Source: Diadophis punctatus similis (Eukaryota; Chordata; Lepidosauria; Squamata; Dipsadidae). From it: DNA of 64,000 bases. The notes below the pieces were generated by a model, which searched no databases, was not told the DNA's origin, and worked only from the letters and a program-made list of their open reading frames with translations. This document shows, piece after piece, positions 1-13,235 of the stretch (position 1 is its first letter; the number at the start of each line of letters is the position of its first letter). The position numbers and the translations under genes were made by a program. The DNA is taken from the NCBI GenBank assembly GCA_023053685.1, contig JALIGW010000029.1, forward strand, positions 3,048,501 through 3,112,500. Direction: 5' to 3'.

Positions 1-935
1 GATGGTATTGAATGCTGAACTAAAGTCTACAAAGAGGACCCTTGCGTAGGTCTTTGGAGATTCAATATGTTGTAGGATGTAGTGCAGATATAGATGTTGT
101 AGGATGTATGTTTAGATCTACAACATATGGAACATACTGAGGTTAATTGGGCATGCCAAAATACCTGATTATCCTTTACAGTACTCTTTATAATGAAGAA
201 GAAGCAATTGTAAAAACTGAATCTTAGGAAATGGAATTCAAAATAGAGAAGAGAGCAAGATAAAGATGCATGTTGAGCCCATATCTGTTTAATTGAAACA
301 ACAAACATGTTAATGAATGGCAGTATTGGCAGAGTTGACAGCTGGAATAAGATGTGAGGACGATTGAAGCACTAACAGTTGAGATATTTAGATGGTACAA
401 ATACTATTACTGCTAATAATATATATATATTTACAGCTGAAAGACTCAAGTAGCAAAATACAAATATAAGTAAAAGTTCGATAGAACTTGATAGAAAAAC
501 AGTTTGATAAATAGAATCTAAATAATACATTTAAAAATTAAAACATTAATTTATTAGAAAATACCTTGTTTTTATAGTCACAGTTCAAAATTTGGCTGTT
601 GACACTCTATCTACTATAAGTAATACTACTTATTAGCTAAACTCATACTGTAGAAGATTTTTAAAATCTCATTAGAAAATCCAATTGTGGCCAATGGATA
701 ATTTTAAGAAGATAAGGTAGTGCTAGCTAGTATGCTTGGTGAATTTACAATTGACTATGCAAAAGTAGAAGTGGTAGACAATATTGTTTTTTGGGGCTCA
801 AGAATAATGAAAGATGGAGCAGAGTTTAATCCTACAAAGAAATAATGGCAAACTTAATCAATATGACAGATTCTGGATTTTACTAGTACATACATATCAT
901 AGAAATATATACTATATTTCTGCATTCATGAATTA
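1..935. other. AT-rich intergenic DNA, no gene seen
   Basis: No coding exon, RNA gene or clear repeat was recognised. A short AT run is present near 415-432. Confidence 0.5.
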
Positions 936-1171
936 GAGCCGAGGTGGCGCAGTGGTTAAAGTGCAGCACTGCAGGCTACTTCAGCTGACTGCTAGTTTAG
1001 CAGTTCAGCTGTTCAAATCTCACCGGCTCAAGGTTGACTCAGCCTTTCATCCTTCTAAGGTCGGTAAAATGAGGACCCAGATGGTTGGGGGCAATATCCT
1101 GAACTCTGTAAACTGCTTAGAGAGGGCTGTAAAGCACTATGAAGCGGTATATAAGTCTAAGTGCTCTTGCT
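936..1171 (+). repeat. tRNA-derived SINE
   Basis: It starts with a Pol III A-box-like segment (gtggcgcagtggttaaagtg) and a B-box-like gttcaaatc. A body common in squamates follows (ggtcggtaaaatgaggaccc, then aagcggtatataagtctaag). It is not a functional tRNA gene because the cloverleaf is not maintained. The 73-codon ORF here is incidental. Confidence 0.7.
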
Positions 1172-2765
1172 AATTTGGTTCAGCTAACATGAATTTGGAC
1201 TTTTAGTCAGTTCTGCATTTTATGTAATCTTCATACCTAATTCAGAGAAAACAAATTTGTGAGGGATAAAAAGAAATATAGTCCACATGTTTTGATTGAT
1301 GGTAAAATGGGATTATATATAATCTTCTGGGCTACAGATTGATAAATATAAATAAACATAAATATAACTAATGGGTTCCCTGGCTGTGGCATCTTCTCGA
1401 AGATAAAGTTGCATGTCTACTTCTTGACAGGAAATCTTATCAATTTTCTTCAAATAATAATAATAATTGCAATCATTCTATTTCTCATTAAGTCCCATAG
1501 CTCAGCAGATGTTGCTTTTGATACCAGCTCTATAGATGCAGCTTTTAATTAAAGTGTGAGCAGATACAGTCATGCGAGTCTCTGAACTGCCAAATTGACA
1601 GAGATTCAATGTGGGCTTCCCTGGCAAATCTTACTGATAATCACAAACAGTTACTGTTGTTTGATGGTTTGTGATTTCAGGTTGCTAAGCAAACCCAAAC
1701 ACACCTTTCCTGCTTTATTGCAGATGCAATGGCATTCTCAGGGGTGTAGCATTTCCCAAAGAGGATTGGTATGTTTGAGGAAACAGTTTTCCTCCTGCAA
1801 CATGTTTGCAAAGGGGCGTGTTGCTTCTTAAAAGCTCTATGCAATGGCTCATTTCTCAGCAACAACAACAACAACAACAAAAGAAAAATGCCAGAAAAAT
1901 CAAGTGCACATTTCCCCCCCTTGCAAAACACACCTAACATGAGTTGCAATGAAGTCTTTGGCATTTGTCCTTTGCCAGTGTAGAGCAGACTAGGAAATCT
2001 GCAGCTCAGGTTCATTCAACATCTGCCTCACAGTTATATGGGCCTTGTGAATCAAGACTTCCAATCTTCATTGCTAATTGTTCCCACCTTCAGTCTCAGG
2101 AGGTTGTTGTGAAAGCCAAGAAGATGTTAAAGTGAGGGAAAAGGAAAGATCAAGCAGGTTTAACATATTTTACAGGGTGGGTGGGGAGTGGGTTATACAA
2201 AACAATTTCTATACTAATTTCATTTAACTTTCAACTGCTTTTTATTAACCCTTCATTTTGCTCCTCATGGGCTAGGCCTCTTCCACCTCCTCCCCCTTTT
2301 TAAAATTTGACTTTGGAATCTGTTTATCTAAAACAGACCTGGGCTAGCTAATGAATACAGGTAGCGATGTAGCACACCACATACGTTCACCAAATGTATC
2401 ACGGCATCTGTGTGGAGCCTGACCTCTCTATTTCTTGGCACCTTATAACTCAGGGAAAGGGAGAAAACTTTAGTATATTAAATGTTCCTGTGGTCTAAAA
2501 TTTATTTTATCTGGATGGCTAAAAATTTAGTTGATTCCAAAAAACTTAATAATTAAGGTTACTTAAATGCAACGGTTATACTTTTTGCAGTTATCATACA
2601 AAAATGGCTCAGTAATTCATAACATTAGCACATATGTTACAAAACACTGAAATGAACGTTTTCCAACATTTAAATGAACATTTTCCAACATTTAAAAACA
2701 AGAAAAGGCATGAATGAAATTCTGGGGAAATTTGCTTGGAAATTTCAGATATTTTAGAACTGAAA
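1172..2765. other. Intergenic DNA, no gene seen
   Basis: Nothing with family-like coding potential. Only a short CAA repeat (about 1859-1880) and small homopolymer tracts are visible. Confidence 0.5.
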
Positions 2766-2767
2766 TA

Positions 2768-3063
2768 CCGTATTTTTCGGACTATAAGACGCACCGGAGT
2801 ATAAGACGCACCAAGATTTCGAAGAGGTAAGTAAGAAAAAAAGGTTTTTGTCCTCCCTGGCCCCCAGGAGCACTCTGCATGCCTCCCAAACCCTCTGCAC
2901 ACCCCGTTTTTTAAAAAAACAAGCCCATTTTTTGTAAAAATGGGACGCAGGGGCGGGGCTTCAGGAGGCCAAAAAATGGCTGTATTCGGTGTATAAGACG
3001 TACCAACATTTCCATCCTCTTTTAAGGGGGGAAAAGGTGCGTCTTATACTCTGAAAAATACGG
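2768..3063. mobile_element. Tc1/mariner-type MITE with TA duplication
   Basis: The 296-bp element has inverted ends that begin ccgtatttttcggactataa and end in the near-complement tatactctgaaaaatacgg. It is flanked by TA on both sides. The internal repeat of 'ataagacgcacc' is typical of this element. A second, longer copy lies at 51912-52920. Confidence 0.75.
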
Positions 3064-3065
3064 TA

Positions 3066-4105
3066 TGTTAGAAATCTTGTTAGCCATTTAAACATTAGTA
3101 AAAAATCATTTCTTACTGAAGTATTAGCAAAAAGAAAAGGAAATTACAGGACAAATGCACCTCCAATTTGGAAGTTTTGATATAGTACATTACGATAAAC
3201 AATAAGCAAAAGATCTTGAAATGTTCATATAAATTATTTGACTATAAAAATGTGGTTATAAAATTCTATGCATTCTGTAACAGATAATAATATGGAAATG
3301 TTCAGTTAAATGCAGGAAAAAATTATGTTGCAAGATTATTTATACTTCAAGATCATGAGATTTTTGTGGGAGAAAAGGTCAATGTACTTGTATTATGAAC
3401 AGAAATGGAGTACTTTTTAAAGGACCTCCAGGGAAAAATATCTACTGAAAATATTTTTCGTAAGTTGCAGAAATTAATGACCGGTATCTAAAATCAGACT
3501 TCGTGGTTTTGTTCCTGCAATTACATATATTTAGATTTCTTCCTATTGCTGAGTATACGTTCTGTATAGGGATTCCTTGTACTTCAACCTCAGGACTAGA
3601 GAACTTGCCCATTCCAGTTCTCAGACTTTTCAGTCAACTGGAGGGTAGGTGGAAAGCACATTAACTTAGCAATGGTGGGTGGCCCAAAGGCAGGCTCTCA
3701 TTTCCTCTTCCTCAGCCCCAGCCACATCCTACGTTAAAGGAGATTGGTGAGGGCTTTTCTCTTTGGATTAGGATTGATCTTTGGTGGGAGAGAAAGCGGG
3801 GGGGGGGGAATCCATCAGCTTCTTTCCTCGCTTGTCCTGCATTAATCTCTAAAGCAGCGCCCCTCCCTGGCTTGGTTACTGAAGCAGAACAGGGCTAAGC
3901 AATAAGGACCGTGCAGTGCATGCCAACCATCATCTTTTTTTTGACACTCCCAGGCCTGGAGGAAAACCCTTTAATGTGGGTGGCCAGGAGGAAGAGCTCA
4001 TACATGCTTGTAAATCAAATAGTGGTTGAGCTATCATTGTTGCTCCACCCCGTATGATTCAGGTGGCTGCTTCCTCAATTATTATTATTCAGGCTGGTCA
4101 CGCAA
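3066..4105. other. Intergenic DNA, no gene seen
   Basis: AT-rich sequence with one G run near 3800-3808. No recognisable exon or element. Confidence 0.5.
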
Positions 4106-4107
4106 TC

Positions 4108-4384
4108 ACCCAGATGTTTAGATTCGATTAAGCATTTTTGTCCACCTATTGAATCCTTCCCAAGGTCCTGGGATAGGCAGATGTTTAATAATATTAAAAG
4201 ATTTCATCTCAGGATGATGATACATTATTAAGTGTTGTATTATCATTAAGTGTTGTACTTTATGATTCTTGATGAATGTATCTTGTCTTTTTATGTACAC
4301 TGAGAGCATATGCACCAAAGACAAATTCCTTGTGTGTCCAATCACACTTGGCCAATAAAGTATTCTATTCTATTCTATTATTGT
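4108..4384 (+). repeat. CR1-like LINE 3' end with ATTCT tail
   Basis: A conserved block (cttcccaaggtcctgggata, ggcagatgtttaataatatt) is followed by ggccaataaagtattctatt and an ATTCT tail. That tail is characteristic of CR1-type 3' ends. Confidence 0.55.
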
Positions 4385-4620
4385 TGATAGTCACACAGTT
4401 AGTCAGATATTTAGGCTAAATTTGGCATTTTTATCCACTTATCGAGTCTTTCCCAAGTATCTAGCATAGGCAGATATGGCTGTTTAACAATATTAAAGGT
4501 ATTGTTGCAGGATATAAGCTGTTTCAAGTAAAGCTGCCTTTTGCAATTGACTGATGTTGATTTTGTCAATGCTGATGATGCTCAAGTGGTGTTCCAGAGC
4601 TTTTGGAATTAACACCCAAG
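4385..4620 (+). repeat. Second copy of the same repeat block
   Basis: It repeats the motifs of the preceding element: a gtcacacagttagtcagata segment, tttcccaagtatctagcata and aggcagatatggctgtttaa. It is therefore related to the neighbour, arranged head to tail, and more diverged. Confidence 0.5.
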
Positions 4621-5048
4621 ACTACTATTATTGTTCATTCCCCCACCCCTTCTCCTCTTGCTGAATCTTCTTGCATTGAACATCACCATCTTTTTAGAAA
4701 ACATTTTTTTTAAACTGCAAAAATATTCCAGGCATCAGAGGAAGAAGTTTTCTGGTGACTCATCAGTAGCAGCAAGTCAACATCAGACACTGTAGTTTCG
4801 GATTCACCCCCTTTCCACCCCACCCAAGGTTATCCTTCAACAGAAAATGAATATTTGGACTGAAAACCCACCAGGACATTTTCATAGCCTTGCGATGCAC
4901 CAATAAGTTTGCCTTTGCTTAAGGCAGATTTTGATATTCAATGTCTGATGCTGAGGAGGGCTGGAGAAACAACAACCGCTTGTTTTTCACAAGCTATTTT
5001 TCTTCCTTATGGCTATTCTCTGTAAAACCTTGAATCTGCTTTTCTACT
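4621..5048. other. Intergenic DNA, no gene seen
   Basis: No recognisable gene or element was found. Confidence 0.45.
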
Positions 5049-5056
5049 GTACATAA

Positions 5057-5338
5057 CGGGTGAAATTCAAAATTTTCCCCTACCGGTTCTGTGGGCATTG
5101 CTTGATGGGCGTGGCAGGGGAAGGATACTGCAAAATCTCCATTCCCATCCCACTCCAGGGGAAGGATACTGCAAAATCCCCATTCCCTCCCCACTCCTGG
5201 GGGAAGGATATTGCAAAATCTCCATTCCCACCCCACTCTGGGGCTAGCCAGAGGTGGTATTTGCCGGTTCTCTGAACTACTCAAAATTTCTGCTACCGGT
5301 TCTCCAGAACCTGTCAGAACCTGCTGAATTTCACCCCG
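5057..5338. mobile_element. hAT-type MITE, family A, exact 8-bp TSD
   Basis: The 282-bp element is flanked by GTACATAA at 5049-5056 and 5339-5346. Its ends are cgggtgaaattca and tgaatttcaccccg. The interior has a 40-50 bp unit (gggaaggatactgcaaaatc) repeated three times. Related copies lie at 22414-22745 and 29935-30067. Confidence 0.85.
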
Positions 5339-5346
5339 GTACATAA

Positions 5347-6390
5347 GTGTGTACATGCACACAGACACAAATGTGTATCTATTTCCTTCAAATAAATTCC
5401 ATATATTTTCCCCAAAGAAATTAAGTCCTAGTTCATAGTCAATTTCCAGAGACTAATTTTATAAGAAAAAAATGGACTTGTGCTTTCTGTCAGAATGGAT
5501 ATAAACAAAATAAAATAGTTATCGAGTTCTTCCTGAACTGGAGGTGTGAAAAATACATGCAGTTCAATTTGGGGAGGGGAGTGGAGGGATTAACTATTGA
5601 TTTTGGTAAATTTTAACAAGCATTTTTCAACAAATGCTCAAAACTGATTGTGTGAATCCAGTTACTGCAGGGTTTAAAAAGATGTCAAGATCTAAAGTAG
5701 GAGAAATGTTTTGAACTTAAACAGTTATAGTCAACACAATCAGTATCAATTGACTGGGGGTATTATATCCAAAGCATCTGGAAGGCCTCAGATCTCTAAC
5801 CTTATTCTAGAAAATGAACCTGAAATGTTGTACAACTTGCTAATGAATTTTGAGAGAGAAAGGAATTTTGTTTCCAATTTCTCACATGCTGTCTTGTTGA
5901 TAATTGTGTGTATGTTTTTGCGTTGATTAAAGCTCACATAGTACTTAAAGTGCTGGATTTGAACTAGTGGTCTTATTCCTGCTTCCTGTAAGAGATTATT
6001 GTTGCAATGGCAAATTGTGGTACAATTACGTGTTAATGTGAAAAGGCTACTATAATCTGTATTTAAACAATGAGATACAGTGTCAGCTTGCTAATGCATT
6101 CTGTTTGGGAAAAATAAGAAAAATAGTTTCTCCATTACGTTAAGAATTTGGAGACGGCATCTGATGATGTATAATGAAATGTTTCACTATGTGACATTGC
6201 ATTGCAGAAATACCATTTCACAATGTTCTACATTCATTTGGCTTATTAGGTCAGCCCAAGTATCATGTGTTCACTGCAGCTCCCTATGGATGTTAGCGAT
6301 TAAACCAATAACCATGGGAAACCCATAAGGCTGTACTTGGTTCCCTTATTATTTTAAAGACACTTCCTCGCGGCCATGAAGTGCATGCCT
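5347..6390. other. Intergenic DNA, no gene seen
   Basis: The 71-codon ORF at 5711-5926 has no family features. No element was recognised. Confidence 0.45.
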
Positions 6391-6615
6391 CCAGTTCCTC
6401 AGTGGTTGCAATTAGCACTGTCCTAATCAGTTAGAAACCAGGAGACACTGAGTTCCAATTCCAGTCAGTCTCTCTCAACCCAGCTCACCTCACACTCACA
6501 GGGTTGTGGGGAAAATAGGAGGAGGAAGGAGCATTGTGTATGTTTGCCAACTTAAAGTATTTATAAAAATAATAAGGGCAGGATAAACATCTAATAAATA
6601 CACAAAAATAAATAA
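6391..6615 (+). repeat. tRNA-type SINE or SINE/L2-like composite
   Basis: A degraded promoter head (ctcagtggttgcaattagca, then gagttccaattcc) leads into a conserved body, cacagggttgtggggaaaat, followed by aggaggaggaaggagcatt and a tail with ataaacatctaataaataca. The antisense of the same body appears at 58806-59005 and 46330-46440. Confidence 0.55.
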
Positions 6616-7029
6616 ACAAAAAGCCTGCAATGAACTCATTGATGTCAGAATTAGGAACATACATCTGGCAAAACCAGGCTCTCTTTCCTGATTTAAATTG
6701 ACTTCCTGCATAGCATAAAACCATCATACTTTCAAAAGAGCGGTGAAGTTATTTTTTTAGCAAGAAAAAAAAAACAAGTCTAGTGTTCTTTTTAAAAAGC
6801 ACCTTGACATTAAGACCCGGCAAACACGTTGACAGGTGCTAGTCAGCCTTACATGGGCAGAAGACTCTATGAAAACCAGGTGACCAGCTTCTCTTGTAGC
6901 CCAAGCCAAATTCTTCTTGCAGACACAGACCCCTGAGCAGAGTGGAGGGACCCAGATGCAGAAACTGAAGCCTCAATTGGAGCTGGGCATATCTGTCATC
7001 GTCCCCATCACTGATGAAATGTTCTAGAT

Positions 7030-7812
7030 CAGTGGTCACCAACTGGTGGTCCGTGGACCACTGGTGGTCTGCGATAAAATTTTGGTGGTCCGCAGAAAAA
7101 TTATTTGCATTTCTTATATTGCACTAAATCGGGTCCTCAAACTACAGCCCCTGGGAAAGAGATGTGCAATGAACGCTTGTGTTGCTTCAGAGAGTCTCCC
7201 CCTTTGGGGTCTTTTTGTGCGGGTCGGAGGGGGGGCAGAAATTCCAACTTGGGGTCTGCTTCAGCCTCCTGGTACGGGGCTTTGGGCGAAGGCTGGAGGG
7301 AAGCGCCTCTGGTGGCAAAGAACCGGAGGGCCTTGTTCCAGTGGGACTGCATCATGGCCTGGAACTGGCTGACTGAGTCTGCTGAGCCTCCAGGCGCTGG
7401 CACTTGGCCTTGCACTTCCGCAGGTCTTCTCTCTGCTTGGAAAGCCTGTGATCGTAGTCCTCAGTGAGGTGCTTCTGCTGAGCCTCCTTCTTGGCCAGAT
7501 CCAATTTGAACTGAGCCAGCTGTTTTGCCAACTCTTTCTCATGGTGGCTGCTTAGCTCCAACAACTGCTTCCTGTAGGGGGCCTAATGAGCCTAGGCCGG
7601 GAGGCGAGGAGTGGCTGGGAGGGGTGGGGTGGGTAGAGGCTGGCGAGGCACCCCTCGACATGAGTGACATCGGGTTGGTCATGCGCACCCAGTCACATGA
7701 CCACCTACCTACGCCCACCCAGCCGGTCATTAGGCAGATCATATTAGTGGTCCGTGGGATTTAAAATTATGAATTTAGTGGTCCCTGAGGTCCGAAAGGT
7801 TGGGGACCCCCG
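7030..7812. mobile_element. hAT-type element carrying a coding-like fragment, exact 8-bp TSD
   Basis: The 783-bp element is flanked by TTCTAGAT at 7022-7029 and 7813-7820. Its terminal inverted repeats are cagtggtcaccaac and gttggggacccccg. Between the ends lies a sequence that reads on the - strand as a charged coiled coil and then a second segment in another frame (7137-7564). The right part (7610-7735) resembles sequence at 54745-54930. Confidence 0.8.
7137..7564 (-). pseudogene. Captured coding fragment (coiled coil) inside a hAT element
   Basis: One frame (7564-7352) reads LELSSHHEKELAKQLAQFKL, then DLAKKEAQQKHLTEDYDHRL, then SKQREDLRKCKAKCQRLEAQ, a heptad-rich coiled coil. A shifted frame (7415-7137) continues VSQFQAMMQSHWNKALRFFA and TRGASLQPSPKAPYQEAEAD. 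The upstream junction reads ccctacag|GAAGCAG, like a splice acceptor. I do not recognise the parent gene. The composition and length are not those of hAT transposases. The frame change near 7390 marks it as broken, or as two exons joined out of frame. Confidence 0.5.
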
Positions 7813-7820
7813 TTCTAGAT

Positions 7821-9739
7821 TGTGTCCATGACCAAAGTTGTGACAGAAAATGGGAGGAAACTGTTCTAAATCTGTAACACCTAAGTTCCCTTCCACTAAA
7901 TGTGTGTTTTGGGAAATGTAAAGAGTGAAAAAGAAAGAGTAATGATTAATAGTATGGTCAGTCTTATGCACAGGTAGTGGTAGAAATAGTTGATATCATA
8001 GGGTCATTTGAAAAAAAGACTCAATTTGTCTAAAAAGGAAGAGCAGGAGACAACCTGAGGCTGAATAACCACACTCAATCAAAAGCTGTCAGAAAAGCTA
8101 TATGAATAAAGCAGATGAATCATCCATACAGTGTCTGCCAGTTTCTGGTTTGCTGTAGACCACTGGTAATCAGCATGGTGATTAGGATAGCCCTAATTTG
8201 GTTTGCAGGTACTAAGTGTTCTGATTCAGAATGGATGGCGCCTACAGTTGAAACTGCCCTTAGAATAGGGATGAGCAAACTTCTAGTGGCTGGTAAAACA
8301 CTTTGCAAAACCATATGATCAAGCAAGAGGTGGAATGGAGTGCATCATGTACAAATGGGCAGGACAAAAGTTTTTCCTGTTTGGGGGCTGTGAGATTTAC
8401 TTTCTTTTGAATGGTGCTAAACTTACCTTAGCCTATTTTACGTGTTATGCTGTAGTATTTGGTCTCAAAAAGATGAGAAACTGCTGACAACCTTCAGCAA
8501 GGCAGATTTTACAAAAGAAGAGATGCATTTCTTAAATGCAGGGGAAACTTAACCTGAAAAGCAACAAACATAAGAGAACTAAACCAGATACAACTTTATT
8601 TCACAGTGAGCTTCCAGGAAGATGCTATGGCTCGTAGTGCTAATGTGATTTGTGGTCGCATTCAAACCAAGATATCTGGCAGGAAATACTGTTCTTTTCT
8701 GCTAGTAAAGATCATTTTTGAATGCTGTCTTTTCTGAGATATCCCATACCAGAAAAGCAAAATTTAGAAGACAAAGAGTGGACAGTTAGAGAGATTTCAA
8801 ATGAACGCAGTGGAATGTAAAATAATGCATTTATTTGTGACAGCACCTACTTTACCTTCACTAATCTAAAAACCACAATAATATTGTAAGCCCTGGATAT
8901 TATTTTGATGGGAGACCACAAACAATGCCAGACTTCAGTATTATTACAAGAAAACAACCTACATATGTCAAACTCAATTTGAGGGAGGCTTCGTTCTTAT
9001 CTTACTTAGCTGTTTGGCTTATATACTGTAACAGGATATTAAAAAGTAATGTGAATGTGAAGATGTTTTTACAATGATTAACAATCTCTGTGTGCTGTCA
9101 GAAGCACATTGAAATCACTGTTGCAAGATGTAAATAGATTGAACATCAAATTAGATATATTTCAGAATTCAAGTATTATAATTTTTTTTTAAAAAAAATG
9201 GCTTTGTGGGGAAAAATATAGACAAGACATGTCCATCATAGTTTATAGGGTAAGTATTGTGTTTTCCTCTTTATTCATTTAAATATTAAATATTGATTTT
9301 GACATTTCTCTTTTACATGATTAGCATTTCCCCCAAAAAACATTGAAGGTCACCAATGTTTATAGGGACTTGTGGTGTTTCCCCCTAGTTCACTACTACA
9401 GAAAATCTAGCATCTTCTTTTAATCATCTAAGCATTTCCATCCATCTTATTCAATGCAACTTTTTCAAAAGGATGGGGCTTGTCATTTTTTTCATCATAT
9501 TCCACTCTTTTTCCATCCTCAAACTTTGTTGACTTTTTGAAGGAAAAGTCTGACGGCTATATAGTCTAGCAGACAATAAATGTTTATCAGATTAACGAAG
9601 AGTTAAAATTCATTTTCATAACTTAATGAGGAAAATATAAATTATTAACCAAGAGGACATTGGCTATACAAAATCCTCATATGGATTTTGGTAGATTGTG
9701 TTGAATCAGTTAAACAAGATGCTTTATTATGTCGTCTTC
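7821..9739. other. Intergenic DNA, no gene seen
   Basis: AT-rich sequence without recognisable exon or element. ORFs at 8115-8326 overlap each other on opposite strands and show no family features. Confidence 0.45.
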
Positions 9740-9747
9740 TTCTAATT

Positions 9748-10103
9748 CAGGGGTGTCAAGCTCAATTTCATTGAGGGCCGCATCAGGTTTGTGTTTGACC
9801 TCATGGGTCCAGGGGGGCGTGGCCAGAGTGGGCATGGACAGCATAATGTCACTTGTTTTGGGGGGCACCTGTGGTGGCCTGGGCGCTCTGCCAGCGAAAA
9901 CGGGCTCCCGAGCTCCGTTTTCAGCTGCGACGACCTCCTGCAACCCTCTGGAGCTCGGGAGGGCAGTGCGTGGCCCTTGTGAGCTCCATTTTTGCTGGCA
10001 GAGGCACCGCGGGCCAGTCCTCTATTTCCAGGCGGCCCCATGGGCCAGATCTAAGCACCCCGCGGGCCAAATCCAGCCCCCGGGCCTTGAGTTTGACACC
10101 CCG
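9748..10103. mobile_element. hAT-type MITE with 8-bp TSD (7 of 8 match)
   Basis: The 356-bp GC-rich element has inverted ends caggggtgtcaagctcaa and ttgagtttgacaccccg. It is flanked by ttctaatt (9740-9747) and atctaatt (10104-10111). The overlapping ORFs on both strands come from its GC-rich interior. Confidence 0.8.
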
Positions 10104-10111
10104 ATCTAATT

Positions 10112-11858
10112 AATTTCCAATAGTCTAAATAGAAGGTGGATCATTCTAATTATACAGAAATGCTAAGAGGATCGGGATAATTTCCCCTTATCCTTTATGG
10201 AGCTGGATTAACTTTATATGGGTGCTGGATTTAGCATTTATTAGGTACCTTCACGTTATCTGCATCTGATACAACCCGAGCAGAAATTGTATAACATGCA
10301 GAATTACCTTCAATTTGACACTATATCTGAAAAATAAAAATATTATCATTTGCAACCATGGTAGAAAGGAACAACATGTTATTATGCAGGATGAGCCGTA
10401 CTATTGGGCCTGGGGAAACAGTTTCCTCAGGCAGCAGGAGAAGAGTGAAAAAGTACTTCATGAAAGGAATGATGCATACTGATGTGCTATATATACCCTA
10501 TCTCTTAAATTGCTGGCTTCAGATGCAGTGAAGGAAGACAATGTCTCATTGCTAGTATGAACCAACGTTCAGCTCAAAGTCCAGGTGCCATCAGCACATT
10601 GAGAACGTTTCCACAGTATTCCATCAGCACATTGAGAACGTTTCCATTAGTATAATCCTATATAGTTCTCAGCCTTTGTGACCACACAAATTTGCTTCCA
10701 TTTTTCTAGGCATCCAATTAACTTCCATCATGGCACAAAGTGAATGGCAATGAATGCATTTGAGCAATTGAAAGGAGAAACCATGGGGGTGGGCCATCTG
10801 GGAACTCCCAATGGTCTGATACTATTCTCTCCCTACCTTATAGAGACAGGATGCTGGTTGTTGGCCATTGCCATCTCTTGAGCAGTAGTGATGAATACGA
10901 TCACAGTAAGGACGAGGACAATTGTTTTGACAATGTATCTGAGGGCCTAGCAGCTATGTAGAACTTCCCAGAATGAGGACAAGGGTGGGGCACTGAATAT
11001 TTCCTTGGCAAATGTCATTGGTGATGAAGCAGAATTTCTCATGCCACAGCAAGGGCCTTCCAAAGCCTCCCTCATTCTCTTTAGAAAGAATGATCAAGAT
11101 CAGACAGGAGCTACTCTATACCTGACATCCATTTGGGACTAATAATATCCTTCAAACTCCTTTTGTTAAGACACCACCCCTGCCCCTTTCAAAATTACAA
11201 AAGGAAAGTGCTACAGATTCGTATAGAATTTATACAAAAGGCAAGGAAATCTCTGGGTTGCGTGGGAAAGGAGAATGAGTAGGCACTGTCCCTGGTGGGT
11301 AGAAGAACAGTGGAAGCACTGAAGTAAGATGGAATCAGTGAGGCTGGGTTGGGCTTGGGTGTGGCGTACCCTGAAAAATGCCACGGGATAGTCTCTAATG
11401 AAGCGCGAGTGGCCGGGGCGGGCTGCGTGCTTCGTAGGTGAATCACCCAAGTGGGAGGCATTGGCATGAATAATGCGCTAGATTTTTATGGCAGCTTTAC
11501 AGGCATAACTATATTCCTATCCTTGGTCTGAAAATAAAGATATATTGTAGATATTTCTGTCTCTGACAGAGGAAAACGGAAACACCAAGCAAGCTAAACA
11601 AAGAATAATTTTTGTGGCATTCCTAACAATGCAGGAATGTGTCTTAGTGTTCCATATAATGTTTCATATTACTTAGAGCTTTTTGGCCGTATTTATCTTT
11701 TCTATTAGCATCCAAAATTTCACTCTCAAAATGCTAAGTTTTATTTTTTTAGAATTACATCATTTATGGTCTGCTAATAAACTTAGGAAATAGGTTTCTC
11801 TTTTGGGCTAAGAGCATTATTTCAGCCAAATAGTTAAATATTTGACAGAAAAACAGTA
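10112..11858. other. Intergenic or CLCF1 intron 1 sequence
   Basis: A 26-bp block, ccatcagcacattgagaacg plus tttcca, occurs twice at 10588-10613 and 10621-10646 (33-bp spacing). A modest CpG-containing patch lies at 11395-11440. I looked for the short CLCF1 exon 1 here and did not find it. Confidence 0.4.
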
Positions 11859-11866
11859 GTTTAAGG

Positions 11867-12081
11867 CAACAGCCCCCAACCTTTTGGGAGTTAGGGAGCG
11901 GTTCGGTGGAGAGCAGGTTTTCTGTGGATGGTGTGTATGTGTTTTGTGTGTGTGTGTGATGGTTTCTCACACTGCAGGCATCCTGCACACGTGTGGATGA
12001 GACTTCTGTTGCTTGAGTGGCCCGGTTCCTGCTGGGCCGTGGACCAGTGCTGGTCCTTGGTCCTGGGGTTGGAGAACCATG
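11867..12081. mobile_element. hAT-type MITE, exact 8-bp TSD
   Basis: The 215-bp element is flanked by GTTTAAGG at 11859-11866 and 12082-12089. Its ends caacagcccccaacc and ggttggagaaccatg are imperfect inverted repeats. Confidence 0.7.
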
Positions 12082-12089
12082 GTTTAAGG

Positions 12090-13027
<938 letters not shown>

Positions 13028-13235
13028 GGGCCAGTTTGGTATAATGGCCAAGGCATCAGGAGAGCATGAATTCTAATTTTATTTTAGGCATGCAACCAGC
13101 TAGGTGGTCTTATGCCAGTCTCTCTCTGTATACCCTATGAATGAGGCCATGGCAAACCATTTCCAAAAAATGTTGCCAAGAAAACTGCAGGGACTAGTCC
13201 AGGCAATTGCCAGGAGTCAAAATTGACATACATAT
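13028..13235 (+). repeat. tRNA-derived SINE
   Basis: It begins gagggccagtttggtataat with an A-box-like ggccaaggcatcagg. It contains the typical body ccatggcaaaccatttccaa, aatgttgccaagaaaactgc and agggactagtccaggcaatt. It directly abuts the (TA)n tract. Confidence 0.65.

Noticed and set aside
936..1010. tRNA-like sequence with A and B boxes (also at 13028, 36312 and 46096)
   Set aside because: These are SINE heads: each is followed by a conserved SINE body and cannot form a full cloverleaf.
11395..11460. CpG-containing patch considered as CLCF1 exon 1 or promoter
   Set aside because: No ATG followed by the expected few codons and a donor in the right phase could be found; too short for a CpG island.
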